Source: Novosphingobium sp. PC22D (GTDB taxonomy: Bacteria > Pseudomonadota > Alphaproteobacteria > Sphingomonadales > Sphingomonadaceae). Taken from it: 50,000 nucleotides of DNA. Location: assembly GCF_002556635.1 (NCBI RefSeq), contig NZ_MWMO01000013.1, positions 1-50,000 on the forward strand, read 5' to 3'. Below, one piece after another: positions 39,387-47,946 of the stretch (the first letter of the stretch is position 1; each line of letters opens with the position of its first letter). The notes beneath the pieces are model-generated. The model made no database searches and had not been told where the DNA came from. It worked only from the letters and a program-made list of their open reading frames with translations. A program made the position numbers and the translations under genes.

Positions 39387-40472
39387 ATGGACCGACGGGG
39401 CTTCATCGGATCGGCGGCGACGAGCTTGGCGCTGGCAGGCTGTGCGAGCTTGCCACGCGAAGCCTTGGCGCCCTCTGCGGCCTGCCTGCCGCGCGTGACC
39501 GTTGCCGAATCGCGGGTGATTCGGCGCGTCGCCGGGCTTCGGCCCTATCGCCGCGCGGGCTTCGTCGTGCGCACCGAAGCGCTCGGGACCAAGCGGCTGG
39601 TGCATAACTACGGCCACGGCGGATCGGGCATCACCCTGAGCTGGGGTACGTCGCGGCTCGCCGCCGACCTGGGCCTCGCGGGCAGCGAGGGACCGGTCGC
39701 GGTGCTCGGCGCGGGGATCATGGGGCTCTCGACCGCGCGCCTCGCGCAGGAGCGCGGCCGCAAGGTGACGATCTACACTGCCGCGCTGCCGCCGGAGACG
39801 ACCTCGAACATCGCGGGCGGGCAGATCAAGCCCGCGCTGCTCTATCGCGGCGATGCGGTCGACGATGCCTGGCGCGCGCAGTTCGCGGCGGCGCTCGAAT
39901 ATTCCTGGCGGCGCTTCCAGATCATGATCGGCGACGACTACGGGGTGCGCTGGGTTCCGACGTATCAGGAAGGCTCGGGCCCGGCGCGCATGCCCGACAA
40001 TCTCGTTCATGCCGGACAGGTCGACATCCCCGTCGATCGCAGCCCCTTCGCCGGCCGCGCGGTCCGCCGCTTCGAGACCATGTATGTCGAGACCGGACGC
40101 TATCTGCGCCGGATGACGCAGGACGTGCTGACCGCGGGCGGCGCCATCGAGGTCCGCGCCTTCGGCTCGCGCGCCGAGATCGCCGGGCTGCCGGAAAGCG
40201 TCGTGTTCAACTGCACCGGGCTCGGCGCGCGTGAGCTGTTCGGCGACGACCAGCTCATCCCGATGCGCGGCCAGCTCGCGGTGCTGCTGCCCCAGCCCGA
40301 GATCGACTACGCCTATGAGTTCGACGACGGCTACATGTTCCCGCGCCCCGATGGCCTTCTGCTCGGCGGCACGTACGAACGCGGCGAGGAGCGGGCCGAG
40401 ACCACGCCCGAGGCGATCGCGCGCATCCTCGCGGCCCACGCGCGGATCAACGCGGCGGGCTGTGCATCTTGA
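39387..40472 (+). CDS. D-amino-acid-oxidase-like FAD oxidase with permuted domain order
   Basis: A 361-residue protein with a Tat-like/lipoprotein start: MDRRGFIGSA, then LALAGCAS. The DAAO C-terminal block comes first: GLRPYRRAGFVVRTE (50-64) with the substrate-binding Arg, and HNYGHGGSGITLSWG (73-87), the family signature that normally stands near the end. The FAD-binding start VAVLGAGIMGLSTA (104-117) follows, then the body (NCTGLGARELFGDD, DDGYMFPRPDGLLLGGTYE). The chain stops where a normal DAAO would run on into GLRPYR. The order is therefore that of a circular permutation. Expected reaction: oxidation of an amine or D-amino acid with oxygen as acceptor, perhaps in the periplasm. It lies 33 nt before hslU. 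Confidence 0.83.
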   Translation: MDRRGFIGSAATSLALAGCASLPREALAPSAACLPRVTVAESRVIRRVAGLRPYRRAGFVVRTEALGTKRLVHNYGHGGSGITLSWGTSRLAADLGLAGSEGPVAVLGAGIMGLSTARLAQERGRKVTIYTAALPPETTSNIAGGQIKPALLYRGDAVDDAWRAQFAAALEYSWRRFQIMIGDDYGVRWVPTYQEGSGPARMPDNLVHAGQVDIPVDRSPFAGRAVRRFETMYVETGRYLRRMTQDVLTAGGAIEVRAFGSRAEIAGLPESVVFNCTGLGARELFGDDQLIPMRGQLAVLLPQPEIDYAYEFDDGYMFPRPDGLLLGGTYERGEERAETTPEAIARILAAHARINAAGCAS

Positions 40473-40505
40473 CCCGGGGGGCCGGGCTCCCCAATTTCCG
40501 CCGCG

Positions 40506-41816
40506 ATGACAGATACCCCCCAATCGCTCACTCCCAAGGCGATCGTCGCCGCACTCGACAACCACATCGTCGGCCAGAAGGACGCCAAGCGCGCCGTCGC
40601 GGTCGCGCTGCGCAACCGCTGGCGCCGCCAGCGCCTGCCTGAAGACCTGCGCGACGAGGTCACGCCCAAGAACATCCTGATGATCGGCCCCACGGGCTGC
40701 GGCAAGACCGAGATCAGCCGCCGGCTCGCGCGGCTGGCCGACGCGCCCTTCGTCAAGGTCGAGGCGACCAAGTTCACCGAAGTCGGCTATGTCGGCCGCG
40801 ACGTCGAGCAGATCGCGCGCGATCTCGTCGAGGAAGCGATCCGGATCGAGAAGGACCGCCGCCGCGAAGCCGTCAAGGACGCGGCTTCCGAGGCGGCGAT
40901 GGAGCGGCTGCTGAGCGCCATCGTCGGCGAGGGCGCGACCGAGGCGACGCGCGAGAGTTTCCGCCAGCGCGTGCTCGACCGGTCGATGGACGATTCGGAA
41001 ATCGAGATCGAGGTCGAGGACACGCCCAACATGCCGATGGAGATTCCCGGAATGGGCGGGAACGTCGGCATGATCAACCTGTCGGACATCATGGGCAAGG
41101 CCTTCGGCAACAAGCCGACCAAGCGCCGCCGGATGAAAGTGCCGCAGGCCTGGGAAAAGCTGCTCGACGAGGAATCGGAAAAGCGCATGGACCAGGACGA
41201 CGTCGCGCGCGTCGCGCTCGCCAATGCCGAGACCAACGGCATCGTCTTCCTCGACGAGATCGACAAGATCGCGGTTTCCGACGTGCGCGGCGGTTCGGTC
41301 AGCCGCGAGGGCGTGCAGCGCGACCTGCTTCCGCTGATCGAGGGCACGACCGTGGCCACCAAGTACGGCCCGATGAAGACCGACCATGTCCTGTTCATCG
41401 CCAGCGGCGCGTTCCACGTCTCGAAGCCCGCCGACATGCTGCCCGAACTCCAGGGCCGCCTGCCGATCCGCGTCGAGCTGAAGGCGCTGACCGAGGAGGA
41501 CTTCGTGCGGATTCTCTCGGAGACCCGCGCCAACCTCGTCGCCCAGTACAAGGCGCTGCTGGGCACCGAGAAGGTGACGGTCGAATTCGCGCCCGACGCG
41601 ATCGTCGAGGTGGCGAGGATCGCCGCGCAAGTGAACGAGAGCGTCGAGAACATCGGTGCGCGGCGCTTGCAGACGGTCATGGAAAAGCTGCTCGACGACC
41701 TGAGCTTCGAGGCCGAGGAGCGGGTCGGCGAGACGATCACGATCGATGCCGGCTATGTGCGCGAGCGGCTTGCCGATCTGGCGAGCGACACCGACTTGTC
41801 GAAGTACATCCTGTGA
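40506..41816 (+). CDS. hslU: ATP-dependent protease ATPase subunit HslU
   Basis: A 436-residue AAA+ unfoldase. It starts with SLTPKAIVAALDNHIVGQKD; Walker A is GPTGCGKT (61-68), the pore loop region is in GYVGRDVEQIARDL, the I domain spans about 110-230, and Walker B is NGIVFLDEIDK. The C-terminus DTDLSKYIL inserts into HslV. It unfolds substrates for HslV. It is separated from hslV by 2.2 kb carrying two other genes, and the ACT-domain gene starts inside its stop codon (GTGA). Confidence 0.96.
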   Translation: MTDTPQSLTPKAIVAALDNHIVGQKDAKRAVAVALRNRWRRQRLPEDLRDEVTPKNILMIGPTGCGKTEISRRLARLADAPFVKVEATKFTEVGYVGRDVEQIARDLVEEAIRIEKDRRREAVKDAASEAAMERLLSAIVGEGATEATRESFRQRVLDRSMDDSEIEIEVEDTPNMPMEIPGMGGNVGMINLSDIMGKAFGNKPTKRRRMKVPQAWEKLLDEESEKRMDQDDVARVALANAETNGIVFLDEIDKIAVSDVRGGSVSREGVQRDLLPLIEGTTVATKYGPMKTDHVLFIASGAFHVSKPADMLPELQGRLPIRVELKALTEEDFVRILSETRANLVAQYKALLGTEKVTVEFAPDAIVEVARIAAQVNESVENIGARRLQTVMEKLLDDLSFEAEERVGETITIDAGYVRERLADLASDTDLSKYIL

Positions 41817-42238
41817 TCTTGCCGCCGGTCCGCGATCGCGACCTGATGATCGCGGGAATGGCCCCGGTGCTCGATTCCGAGACTTACGTATTCTGCACCT
41901 TCGAGGGTGCGCGGCGCGATGTCGTACCGATGGCGCTCGCGGTATTCCGCGAGCAGGAGGGGCTGTCGGCGGTGCTGACGCGCGCCGACGCGTGCCGGCT
42001 GTCGCTGCCGCTCGATGCGCCGATGCGCCGGATCACGCTTTCGGTCCACTCCGCGCTCGCGGGCGTCGGGCTGACTGCGGCGGTTTCGTCCGCGCTGGCG
42101 AGCGAGGGCATCGCCTGCAACGTGATCGCGGCCTATCACCACGATCACGTCTTCGTGCCGGAGGCGGATGCGGTGCGTGCGCTTGAGGCGCTTGAACGCT
42201 TGCAAGCCGCCGCGCAATCGGCAGGATCGCCCGCATGA
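41813..42238 (+). CDS. ACT-domain protein
   Basis: A 141-residue protein made of two ACT-like halves (ACT_7 type). Recognisable parts: MAPVLDSETYVFCTF, then REQEGLSAVLTRADA, and the second half ITLSVHSALAGVGLTAAVSSAL followed by CNVIAAYHHDHVFVP. Such small proteins may bind amino acids and are of unknown role. The start is GTG 41813, coupled to hslU, and the DUF1737 gene overlaps its stop by 4 bp. Confidence 0.83.
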   Translation: MILPPVRDRDLMIAGMAPVLDSETYVFCTFEGARRDVVPMALAVFREQEGLSAVLTRADACRLSLPLDAPMRRITLSVHSALAGVGLTAAVSSALASEGIACNVIAAYHHDHVFVPEADAVRALEALERLQAAAQSAGSPA

Positions 42239-42444
42239 CCGTTCCGCCCGACGACCGCCCCGTCTACCGCCTGCTCACCGGCAAGGACGACCGCGCCTTC
42301 TGCGAGCGTGTGTCCGAAGCGCTCGAACAGGGCTGGCGGCTCTACGGCTCGCCCTCGCTGGCGTGGGACACGGCCGAAAATTGCATGAAGGCGGCGCAGG
42401 CGGTGGTCTGGAAGGACGCCGAGGTGACGCACCCTACCGGATGA
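42235..42444 (+). CDS. DUF1737 small protein
   Basis: A 69-residue protein of the DUF1737 family: PVYRLLTGKDDRAFCERVSE, followed by LEQGWRLYGSPSLAWD and NCMKAAQAVVW. Related sequences are found alone or fused to other domains; the role is unknown, but the pattern is similar to domains that bind hydrophobic ligands or signal weakly. It is the last gene of the hslU, ACT, DUF1737 run and overlaps the convergent LuxR-type gene by 11 bp. Confidence 0.82.
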   Translation: MTVPPDDRPVYRLLTGKDDRAFCERVSEALEQGWRLYGSPSLAWDTAENCMKAAQAVVWKDAEVTHPTG

Positions 42445-43219
42445 AGTAGCCGACGACGTTCCATCCGGCCGATCCGCGCGCGAGAACCACGGTCTCGACG
42501 GCGCCCTTCTTGTTGGCGAATGCGGTGTTGAACTCGATCAGCTCGTAATCGCCGTCGGGCGCGCCAGGCAGCGAATGCGATCTGGTCACCTTGCCGAAAA
42601 CGCGCGAGCGGACGGCGCCCAGCGGTTCGCGCACCGATCGGATCGTGGCGGCCCACTGGTCTGCGGTTATCCGCGAGCGGAAATACGCGCCGGACTGCTG
42701 CCAGCTTTCCCGCCAGTTCTGTTCGTCGAGCAGCGCGACCCAGCGCCGCGCCGGATCGAGCGCTTCGGCCTGCGCGGCCACTTGGGCGGCATCCTTCGCC
42801 GGGGCATCCGCGCCGCCGCCCGAGAGCGATGCGCCCATCGCCGCTGCCAGTATCAGAGACATCACAAGTATTCCTCCTCCCAACCAAACCAGGGGCTGAC
42901 CGAGGCCGAAGCGGCGCCCGGTGCTCTCTCCGGAATGTCGGGATTGGCGCCGGCCCGCCATCCCCAAATCCTTGCCCCCGAGATTCTCGGGTGCGGATTG
43001 CTCGGCGCGGGCGAGAAGCCGCGCGGCTTCGCGGCTGCTGGTCACCCCGAGTTTCTTGCGGGCTTCGCGCAGGCGATCGTTGATGGTGTGGACGGACAGG
43101 CCGAGTTCGACGGCAATCGACTTGGCCTCGTGGCCAGCAAGGAGCAGGCGCAAGGTTTCCTTCTCGCGCTCGCTGAGCCGTTGGATGCCCTCGGGTCTTG
43201 GTGTGTCCGGCTGCTGCAT
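42434..43219 (-). CDS. Membrane-anchored LuxR-type HTH protein with DUF4019 domain
   Basis: A 261-residue protein in three parts. Residues 12-70 are a LuxR-type helix-turn-helix (LSEREKETLRLLLAGH, SVHTINDRLREARKKLGV). A linker follows, then one transmembrane segment (about 109-130). Residues about 150-261 form a DUF4019 domain outside the membrane (WVALLDEQNWRESWQQSGAYF, FNTAFANKKGAVETVVL). This order suggests a one-component sensor with a periplasmic input and a DNA-binding output. The target genes are unknown; the SulP transporter gene lies directly upstream on the same strand. Convergent with the DUF1737 gene. Confidence 0.82.
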   Translation of the reverse strand: MQQPDTPRPEGIQRLSEREKETLRLLLAGHEAKSIAVELGLSVHTINDRLREARKKLGVTSSREAARLLARAEQSAPENLGGKDLGMAGRRQSRHSGESTGRRFGLGQPLVWLGGGILVMSLILAAAMGASLSGGGADAPAKDAAQVAAQAEALDPARRWVALLDEQNWRESWQQSGAYFRSRITADQWAATIRSVREPLGAVRSRVFGKVTRSHSLPGAPDGDYELIEFNTAFANKKGAVETVVLARGSAGWNVVGYFIR

Positions 43220-43287
43220 GCTTTCTCGCGGCTACCCTCCCGAAGACTCGCCGCCTTGTCGAGAGCTTCCGCCGCGAGGGCGGCGTA

Positions 43288-44775
43288 TCAATGGGGGATC
43301 GCGCCCAGTTCGACCCCGGTCTTGTCGTGCAGCGCGAACTTGTCGACGATGTCCTGGCTCGCCTCGTTGTAGCCGATCACGCGGACGCTCGCGCCCGCCT
43401 TGTCGAGTTTGCCGACGACCTTGTCGAGCGCGCCGACGGCCGAGATATCCCAGAAATGCGCATGGGTGACGTCGATCGTGACGTTGGGTGCGGTCTCGCC
43501 GAATTCGGCCATACGGTCGACGAAGCGGTGCACCGAGGCGAAGAAGACCTCGCCCGAGACGCGGTAGGTCGCGCTCTGCCCGTCGGCGCTGACCTCGCGC
43601 TCTATGCGGAACAGGCGCTGCACCTTCTGCGCGAAGAAGATGCCCGAAAGCAGCACGCCCGCCGCGACGCCCAGCGAGAGGTCGTGCGTGCCGACCACCA
43701 CCGCGACGGTGGTGAGCATGACCACCGAGCTCTGCCAGGGATGGCGGCGCAGGTTGGGGATCGAATTCCACGAGAAGGTGCCGATCGAGACCATGATCAT
43801 CACTGCCACCAGCGAGGGCATCGGCACTTGTCCGACCCAGGGGCCGAGCAGGGCGAGGAGGATCAGCAGGAAGACGCCCGCCGTCAGCGTCGAGAGCCGC
43901 CCGCGCCCGCCCGAAGTGACGTTGATCACCGACTGGCCGATCATCGCGCAGCCGCCCATGCCGCCGACCAGCGCGGCGGCGACGTTGGCAATGCCCTGGC
44001 CCCGGCATTCGAAGCGCTTGTACGAATCGGTGTCGGTCATGTCGTCGACGATCTGCGCAGTGAGCAGCGATTCGAGCAGCCCGACCGCGGCCATCGCCGC
44101 CGAGTAGGGCGCGATGATCCGGATCGTCTCCCAGGTGAGCGGGACTTGCGGCCAATGCAGCGAGGGCAGGCCTTCGGGCAGCGTGCCCATATCCGCGACG
44201 GTGTTGACGGGCAGGCCCAGCGAAATCGAGACTACCGAGAGGATCAGGATAGAGACCAGCGGCGAGGGCACGGCCTTGGTCACGCGCGGCAGCAGGTAGA
44301 TGATCGCCAGCCCCGCCGCGACCATCGCGTAGGTGTGCCAGGTTACGCCGGTGAGCTGCGGAAGCTGCGCCATGAAGATCAGGATCGCCAGCGCGTTGAC
44401 GAAGCCGGTGATGACCGAGCGCGAGACGAACTGCATCACCAGATTGAGACGCAGGATGCCGGCAAGGATCTGAAACAGGCCCATCAGGATCGTCGCGGCG
44501 AACAGGTATTCGACGCCGTGCTCGCGCACCAGCGGTCCGACCAGCACCGCGACCGCCGCCGTCGCCGCCGAGATCATGCCCGGTCGTCCACCGGTGAACG
44601 AGATGACGATGGCGATTGCCACGGAAGCGTACAGCCCGACGCTCGGATCGACGCCGGCGATGATCGAAAAGCCGATCGCCTCGGGGATCAGCGCCAGTGC
44701 CACGACGACCCCGGCGAGGATGTCGGCGCGCGGATTGGCGGTCCAGTCGCGGCGGATCACGGAGAGATAGTCCAT
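43288..44775 (-). CDS. SulP-family anion transporter with STAS domain
   Basis: A 495-residue SLC26/SulP transporter. The membrane part covers about residues 10-390 (ILAGVVVALALIPEAIGFSI, GGRPGMISAATAAVAVLVGP, GLLESLLTAQIVDDMT), and a C-terminal STAS domain covers about 400-490 with VTIDVTHAHFWDISAVGALD, where Ser of DISAV is the usual phosphorylation position. Members carry sulfate, bicarbonate or dicarboxylates; the substrate is uncertain, although the short loops and STAS resemble the bicarbonate/sulfate group. ATG 44775 matches the family start. Confidence 0.92.
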   Translation of the reverse strand: MDYLSVIRRDWTANPRADILAGVVVALALIPEAIGFSIIAGVDPSVGLYASVAIAIVISFTGGRPGMISAATAAVAVLVGPLVREHGVEYLFAATILMGLFQILAGILRLNLVMQFVSRSVITGFVNALAILIFMAQLPQLTGVTWHTYAMVAAGLAIIYLLPRVTKAVPSPLVSILILSVVSISLGLPVNTVADMGTLPEGLPSLHWPQVPLTWETIRIIAPYSAAMAAVGLLESLLTAQIVDDMTDTDSYKRFECRGQGIANVAAALVGGMGGCAMIGQSVINVTSGGRGRLSTLTAGVFLLILLALLGPWVGQVPMPSLVAVMIMVSIGTFSWNSIPNLRRHPWQSSVVMLTTVAVVVGTHDLSLGVAAGVLLSGIFFAQKVQRLFRIEREVSADGQSATYRVSGEVFFASVHRFVDRMAEFGETAPNVTIDVTHAHFWDISAVGALDKVVGKLDKAGASVRVIGYNEASQDIVDKFALHDKTGVELGAIPH

Positions 44776-44920
44776 GGGCGGTCCGTTTGGCGGTCGGGCG
44801 CCGCAGCGCCGGTGGTGTCGGGAGACTTCGGCCTTCGCAAGCGCGGCTAGGGCAGGCGTGGCGCGCCCAATGCCTCATCGCGGCCGGCGGGGCAACCCTG
44901 CTCCGGGCGCGGGCCCCTGG

Positions 44921-46741
44921 CTACTCGGCCGCCTCGCTCACTTCTTCGGCCTCGGCGGCCTGGCGCGCCCACATCTCGGCATAGAGCCCGTCGCGGCGCA
45001 GCAGCTCCGCATGAGTCCCGCTTTCGGCGAGCCGGCCTTCGGACAGCACCAGGATGCGGTCGGCATCGGCGATGGTCGAAAGGCGGTGCGCGATCGAGAT
45101 CGAGGTGCGGTCGCGCGAGACGCGATGAAGCGTCGCGAGGATGTCCTGCTCGGTGCGCGAATCGAGTGCGCTGGTTGCCTCGTCGAGCATCAGGATCGGC
45201 GGGTCCTTGACCAGCGTGCGTGCGATCGCGACGCGCTGCTTCTCGCCGCCCGAGAGTTTGAGACCGCGCTCGCCGACTTCGGTGTCGAAGCCTTCAGGCA
45301 GGCGTTCGATCAGCGGCATCAGCGCGGCGGCGCGCGCGGCCCGTTCCACGTCCTCGCGCCCCGCGCCGTCGCGGCCATAGGCGATGTTGTAGCCGATGGT
45401 GTCGTTGAACAGCACCGAATCCTGCGGAACGATGCCGATCGCGGCGCGCACCGAGGCCTGGGTCACTTCGCGAATGTCCTGCCCGTCGATCAGGATGCGC
45501 CCCGACTGCGGGTCGTAGAAGCGGAACAAGAGCCGCGTCAGGGTCGACTTGCCCGCACCCGAGGGGCCGACGATGGCGTAATGGCTTCCGGCGGGCACTT
45601 CGAACGAGAGCCCGTGAAGGATCGTGCGGCCCTTCTCGTAGCCGAAGTGGACGTCCTCGAAGGCAACCGAGGGCCGATGCACGACCAGCGCGGGCGCGCC
45701 GGGCGCGTCGGTCACTTCGACCGAGGTGTCCATCAGCCGGAACATCTCGGCCATGTCGATCAGGCCCTGGCGGATCGTGCGGTAGACCGTGCCCAGCATG
45801 TCGAGCGGGCGGAAGAGCTGGGTGAGGTAGGTGTTGACGAACACGAGGTCGCCCACGCTCATCGTCCCGCGCGACCAGCCCCACACGGTATAGCCCATCG
45901 CGCCCGCCATCAGCAGGTTGACGATCACCGCCTGGCTGATGTTGAGCAGGCCGAGCGAATTCTCGCTCTTCACCGCCGCCTTGGCGTAGGCGTCGGTTGC
46001 CTGGGCATAGCGGGCCTTCTCGCGCGCCTCGGCGCCGAAGTACTTCACCGTCTCGTAGTTGAGCAGCGAGTCGACCGCGCGGCTCATCGCCTGGCTGTCG
46101 AGCCGGTTCATCTTCTCACGCAGCTTGCTGCGCCATTCGGTGATCCAGCGGGTCAGCGCGGCATAGGCGATCACGGCGAGGGCAGTCGCGGCGACGAGGC
46201 CGAGACCGAAGTTGATGTAGAAGATCACCGCGACAGCGATCAGCTCGATGACGGTGGGCGCGAGGTTGAACAGCAGGAAATAGAGCATCACGTCGATGCT
46301 CTTGGTGCCGCGCTCGACCACCTTGGTGACTTCACCGGTGCGGCGGCCGAGATGGAAACGCAGCGAGAGCTGGTGAAGCCGCTCGAACACGTCCTCGGCC
46401 AGCGCGCGCGTCGCTTCCTGCCCGACTCGCTCGAACACGATGTTGCGCAGGTTGTCGAAGCAGACCGAGGCGAACCGGCCCAGCGCGTAGGCCATGACGA
46501 AGGCGAAGGCGATCGTCACCACCGGCTCGGCATCGCCCGTCATCGCATCGACCGCGTTCTTGTAGAAGAACGGCAGCGCCAGCGTGGTGCCCTTGGCGAG
46601 CAGGATCAGCAGCACCGACGCGACGATCCGCCAGCGCAGCCCGGTGTTCCGCGCGGGCCAGAGATAGGGCAGGAAGCGGGCGACGGTGCGCCAGCCGTCG
46701 TGGCGGACGTTCGGATCGTTGGTGGCGGTATCGGGCGGCAT
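44921..46741 (-). CDS. atm1: Atm1-type ABC exporter
   Basis: A 606-residue half-transporter: a six-helix exporter domain (residues about 20-340, VCFDNLRNIVFERVGQEATR, LHQLSLRFHLGRRTGEVTKV) and a C-terminal ATPase with Walker A GPSGAGKST, signature LSGGEKQ and Walker B ILMLDEATSALD. It is very similar to N. aromaticivorans Atm1, as I recall its sequence; that protein exports glutathione-linked metals. The role is export of glutathione derivatives and metal detoxification, or supply of a sulfur compound for Fe-S assembly as in mitochondria. It ends with AAEAEEVSEAAE. The retropepsin-like gene is 38 nt upstream on the same strand. Confidence 0.95.
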   Translation of the reverse strand: MPPDTATNDPNVRHDGWRTVARFLPYLWPARNTGLRWRIVASVLLILLAKGTTLALPFFYKNAVDAMTGDAEPVVTIAFAFVMAYALGRFASVCFDNLRNIVFERVGQEATRALAEDVFERLHQLSLRFHLGRRTGEVTKVVERGTKSIDVMLYFLLFNLAPTVIELIAVAVIFYINFGLGLVAATALAVIAYAALTRWITEWRSKLREKMNRLDSQAMSRAVDSLLNYETVKYFGAEAREKARYAQATDAYAKAAVKSENSLGLLNISQAVIVNLLMAGAMGYTVWGWSRGTMSVGDLVFVNTYLTQLFRPLDMLGTVYRTIRQGLIDMAEMFRLMDTSVEVTDAPGAPALVVHRPSVAFEDVHFGYEKGRTILHGLSFEVPAGSHYAIVGPSGAGKSTLTRLLFRFYDPQSGRILIDGQDIREVTQASVRAAIGIVPQDSVLFNDTIGYNIAYGRDGAGREDVERAARAAALMPLIERLPEGFDTEVGERGLKLSGGEKQRVAIARTLVKDPPILMLDEATSALDSRTEQDILATLHRVSRDRTSISIAHRLSTIADADRILVLSEGRLAESGTHAELLRRDGLYAEMWARQAAEAEEVSEAAE

Positions 46742-46779
46742 CGCCCCCTTATGTAGGTCGCGCCGTGCGAAACGAAAGC

Positions 46780-47721
46780 TTAGTCGATGAGCGAGGGCCC
46801 GTCCTTGTAGTTCACGAAGGCGCGCACCTGATTGACGTCGAAGCGCACTTCGCGGGTGGGAAAATCAATCGCGACGCGGCGGAAGGCGCGCAGCTCGCGC
46901 ATGCCGAGAAACAGCGCCGGCTTGCGGTGCAGATCCAGCTCGCGGAACGCGGGCGTGTCGGCAAAGGCGATGGCGACGTTCGAAACCTCGAGCGTGCCGA
47001 TGCTGAGCTTGTTCGCCACGCCGATACTGGCATCGAGCGTCTGGCCGGTGACGCTGGCGATCACCGCCGCGCCCGCGCCGCGCCCTCCGAGCGCGCGTTG
47101 CAGGGCGAGGTTGCCGATCGAGTTGCTGGCCCCCGTGTCGACCACCACCGAGGTCTTGATCCCGTCGATCACCGCCTTGGTGATGATGAGCTGGCCGGAT
47201 TTGCGCCGGGCGCGCACGACGATTTCGAAGCCGCTGTTTCCGCCCAGCTCCTGCGGATCGCCGATCGCGATCAGGTTGCGATCGAAATCGAGCAGCACGC
47301 GTCGATCCTGCAGGCTGTCGGTGCCGACGATGCCGTCCGCGCCGATGTGGCGGCCGTCGAGGACCGGAACCTGAAGTCCGGTCAGGATCTGCTCGCCGAA
47401 CTGCATCTCGCCGACATGCGCGCTGGCAACGCCCGCGACGCCAGCGATGCTGACGATCCGCACCTGCGGGCCCACGGCAAGGGCGAGCCGATCGGCGACC
47501 CCGGTCGAGACAACGGTGCGTTGCGAGCCGGTGTCGATCAGGAAGCGATAAGGGCCGGTGCCATCGAGCGCGACCGGCACGGTCATGCGCTCGTGCGCGT
47601 CCTCGAGCCCCTGGACGACCTCCTCGGTTTGTGACGCCTCGCCGCTGAGCGGCTGGGTCTCCGCCTGAAGGATGACCGGATTGGCCACCAGTAGCGCCAG
47701 CGCTGTCGCCGTGCCGGACAT
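46780..47721 (-). CDS. Two-lobed retropepsin-like aspartic protease
   Basis: A 313-residue exported protein with a short signal-like start (MSGTATALALLVANPVI). It carries two retropepsin-type repeats in one chain: FLIDTGSQRT with Asp63 and VVVDTGASNS with Asp195. Each is followed by the hydrophobic flap-type strand and a GADGIVGTD- or LFLGMRE-type block, so the chain could form a pepsin-like pair on its own. Retroviral-type bacterial proteases are usually one-domain dimers. The substrate is unknown. ATG 47721 has GGGAGAG 6 nt upstream and is preferred over a more distant start at 47820. It is probably co-transcribed with atm1. Confidence 0.84.
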   Translation of the reverse strand: MSGTATALALLVANPVILQAETQPLSGEASQTEEVVQGLEDAHERMTVPVALDGTGPYRFLIDTGSQRTVVSTGVADRLALAVGPQVRIVSIAGVAGVASAHVGEMQFGEQILTGLQVPVLDGRHIGADGIVGTDSLQDRRVLLDFDRNLIAIGDPQELGGNSGFEIVVRARRKSGQLIITKAVIDGIKTSVVVDTGASNSIGNLALQRALGGRGAGAAVIASVTGQTLDASIGVANKLSIGTLEVSNVAIAFADTPAFRELDLHRKPALFLGMRELRAFRRVAIDFPTREVRFDVNQVRAFVNYKDGPSLID

Positions 47722-47946
47722 CGTTTCTCTCCCACCAGCCGGCCCGTTGTCCGGCACGGCGATCATAGCAGAATTGCGGGGCCCGTACCACGCGGCAGCC
47801 GACGAACGGCATATCGGCATCGTCCGGCGGTTTTCCGCGCGCCTGCCTGCCGCGCTTAACGCGCTGCTAACCGTGAGGCCCTAAGCACTCTTGCGTGTTC
47901 CGCCGGGCGGGGCAGGGCGAAGGATCTCCGGCACGAGGAGCAGGAC

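Noticed and set aside
43269..43283. CCGCC/GGCGG hairpin as terminator after the SulP gene
   Set aside because: Short stem, no T-run on the minus strand; such hairpins are frequent by chance in GC-rich DNA.
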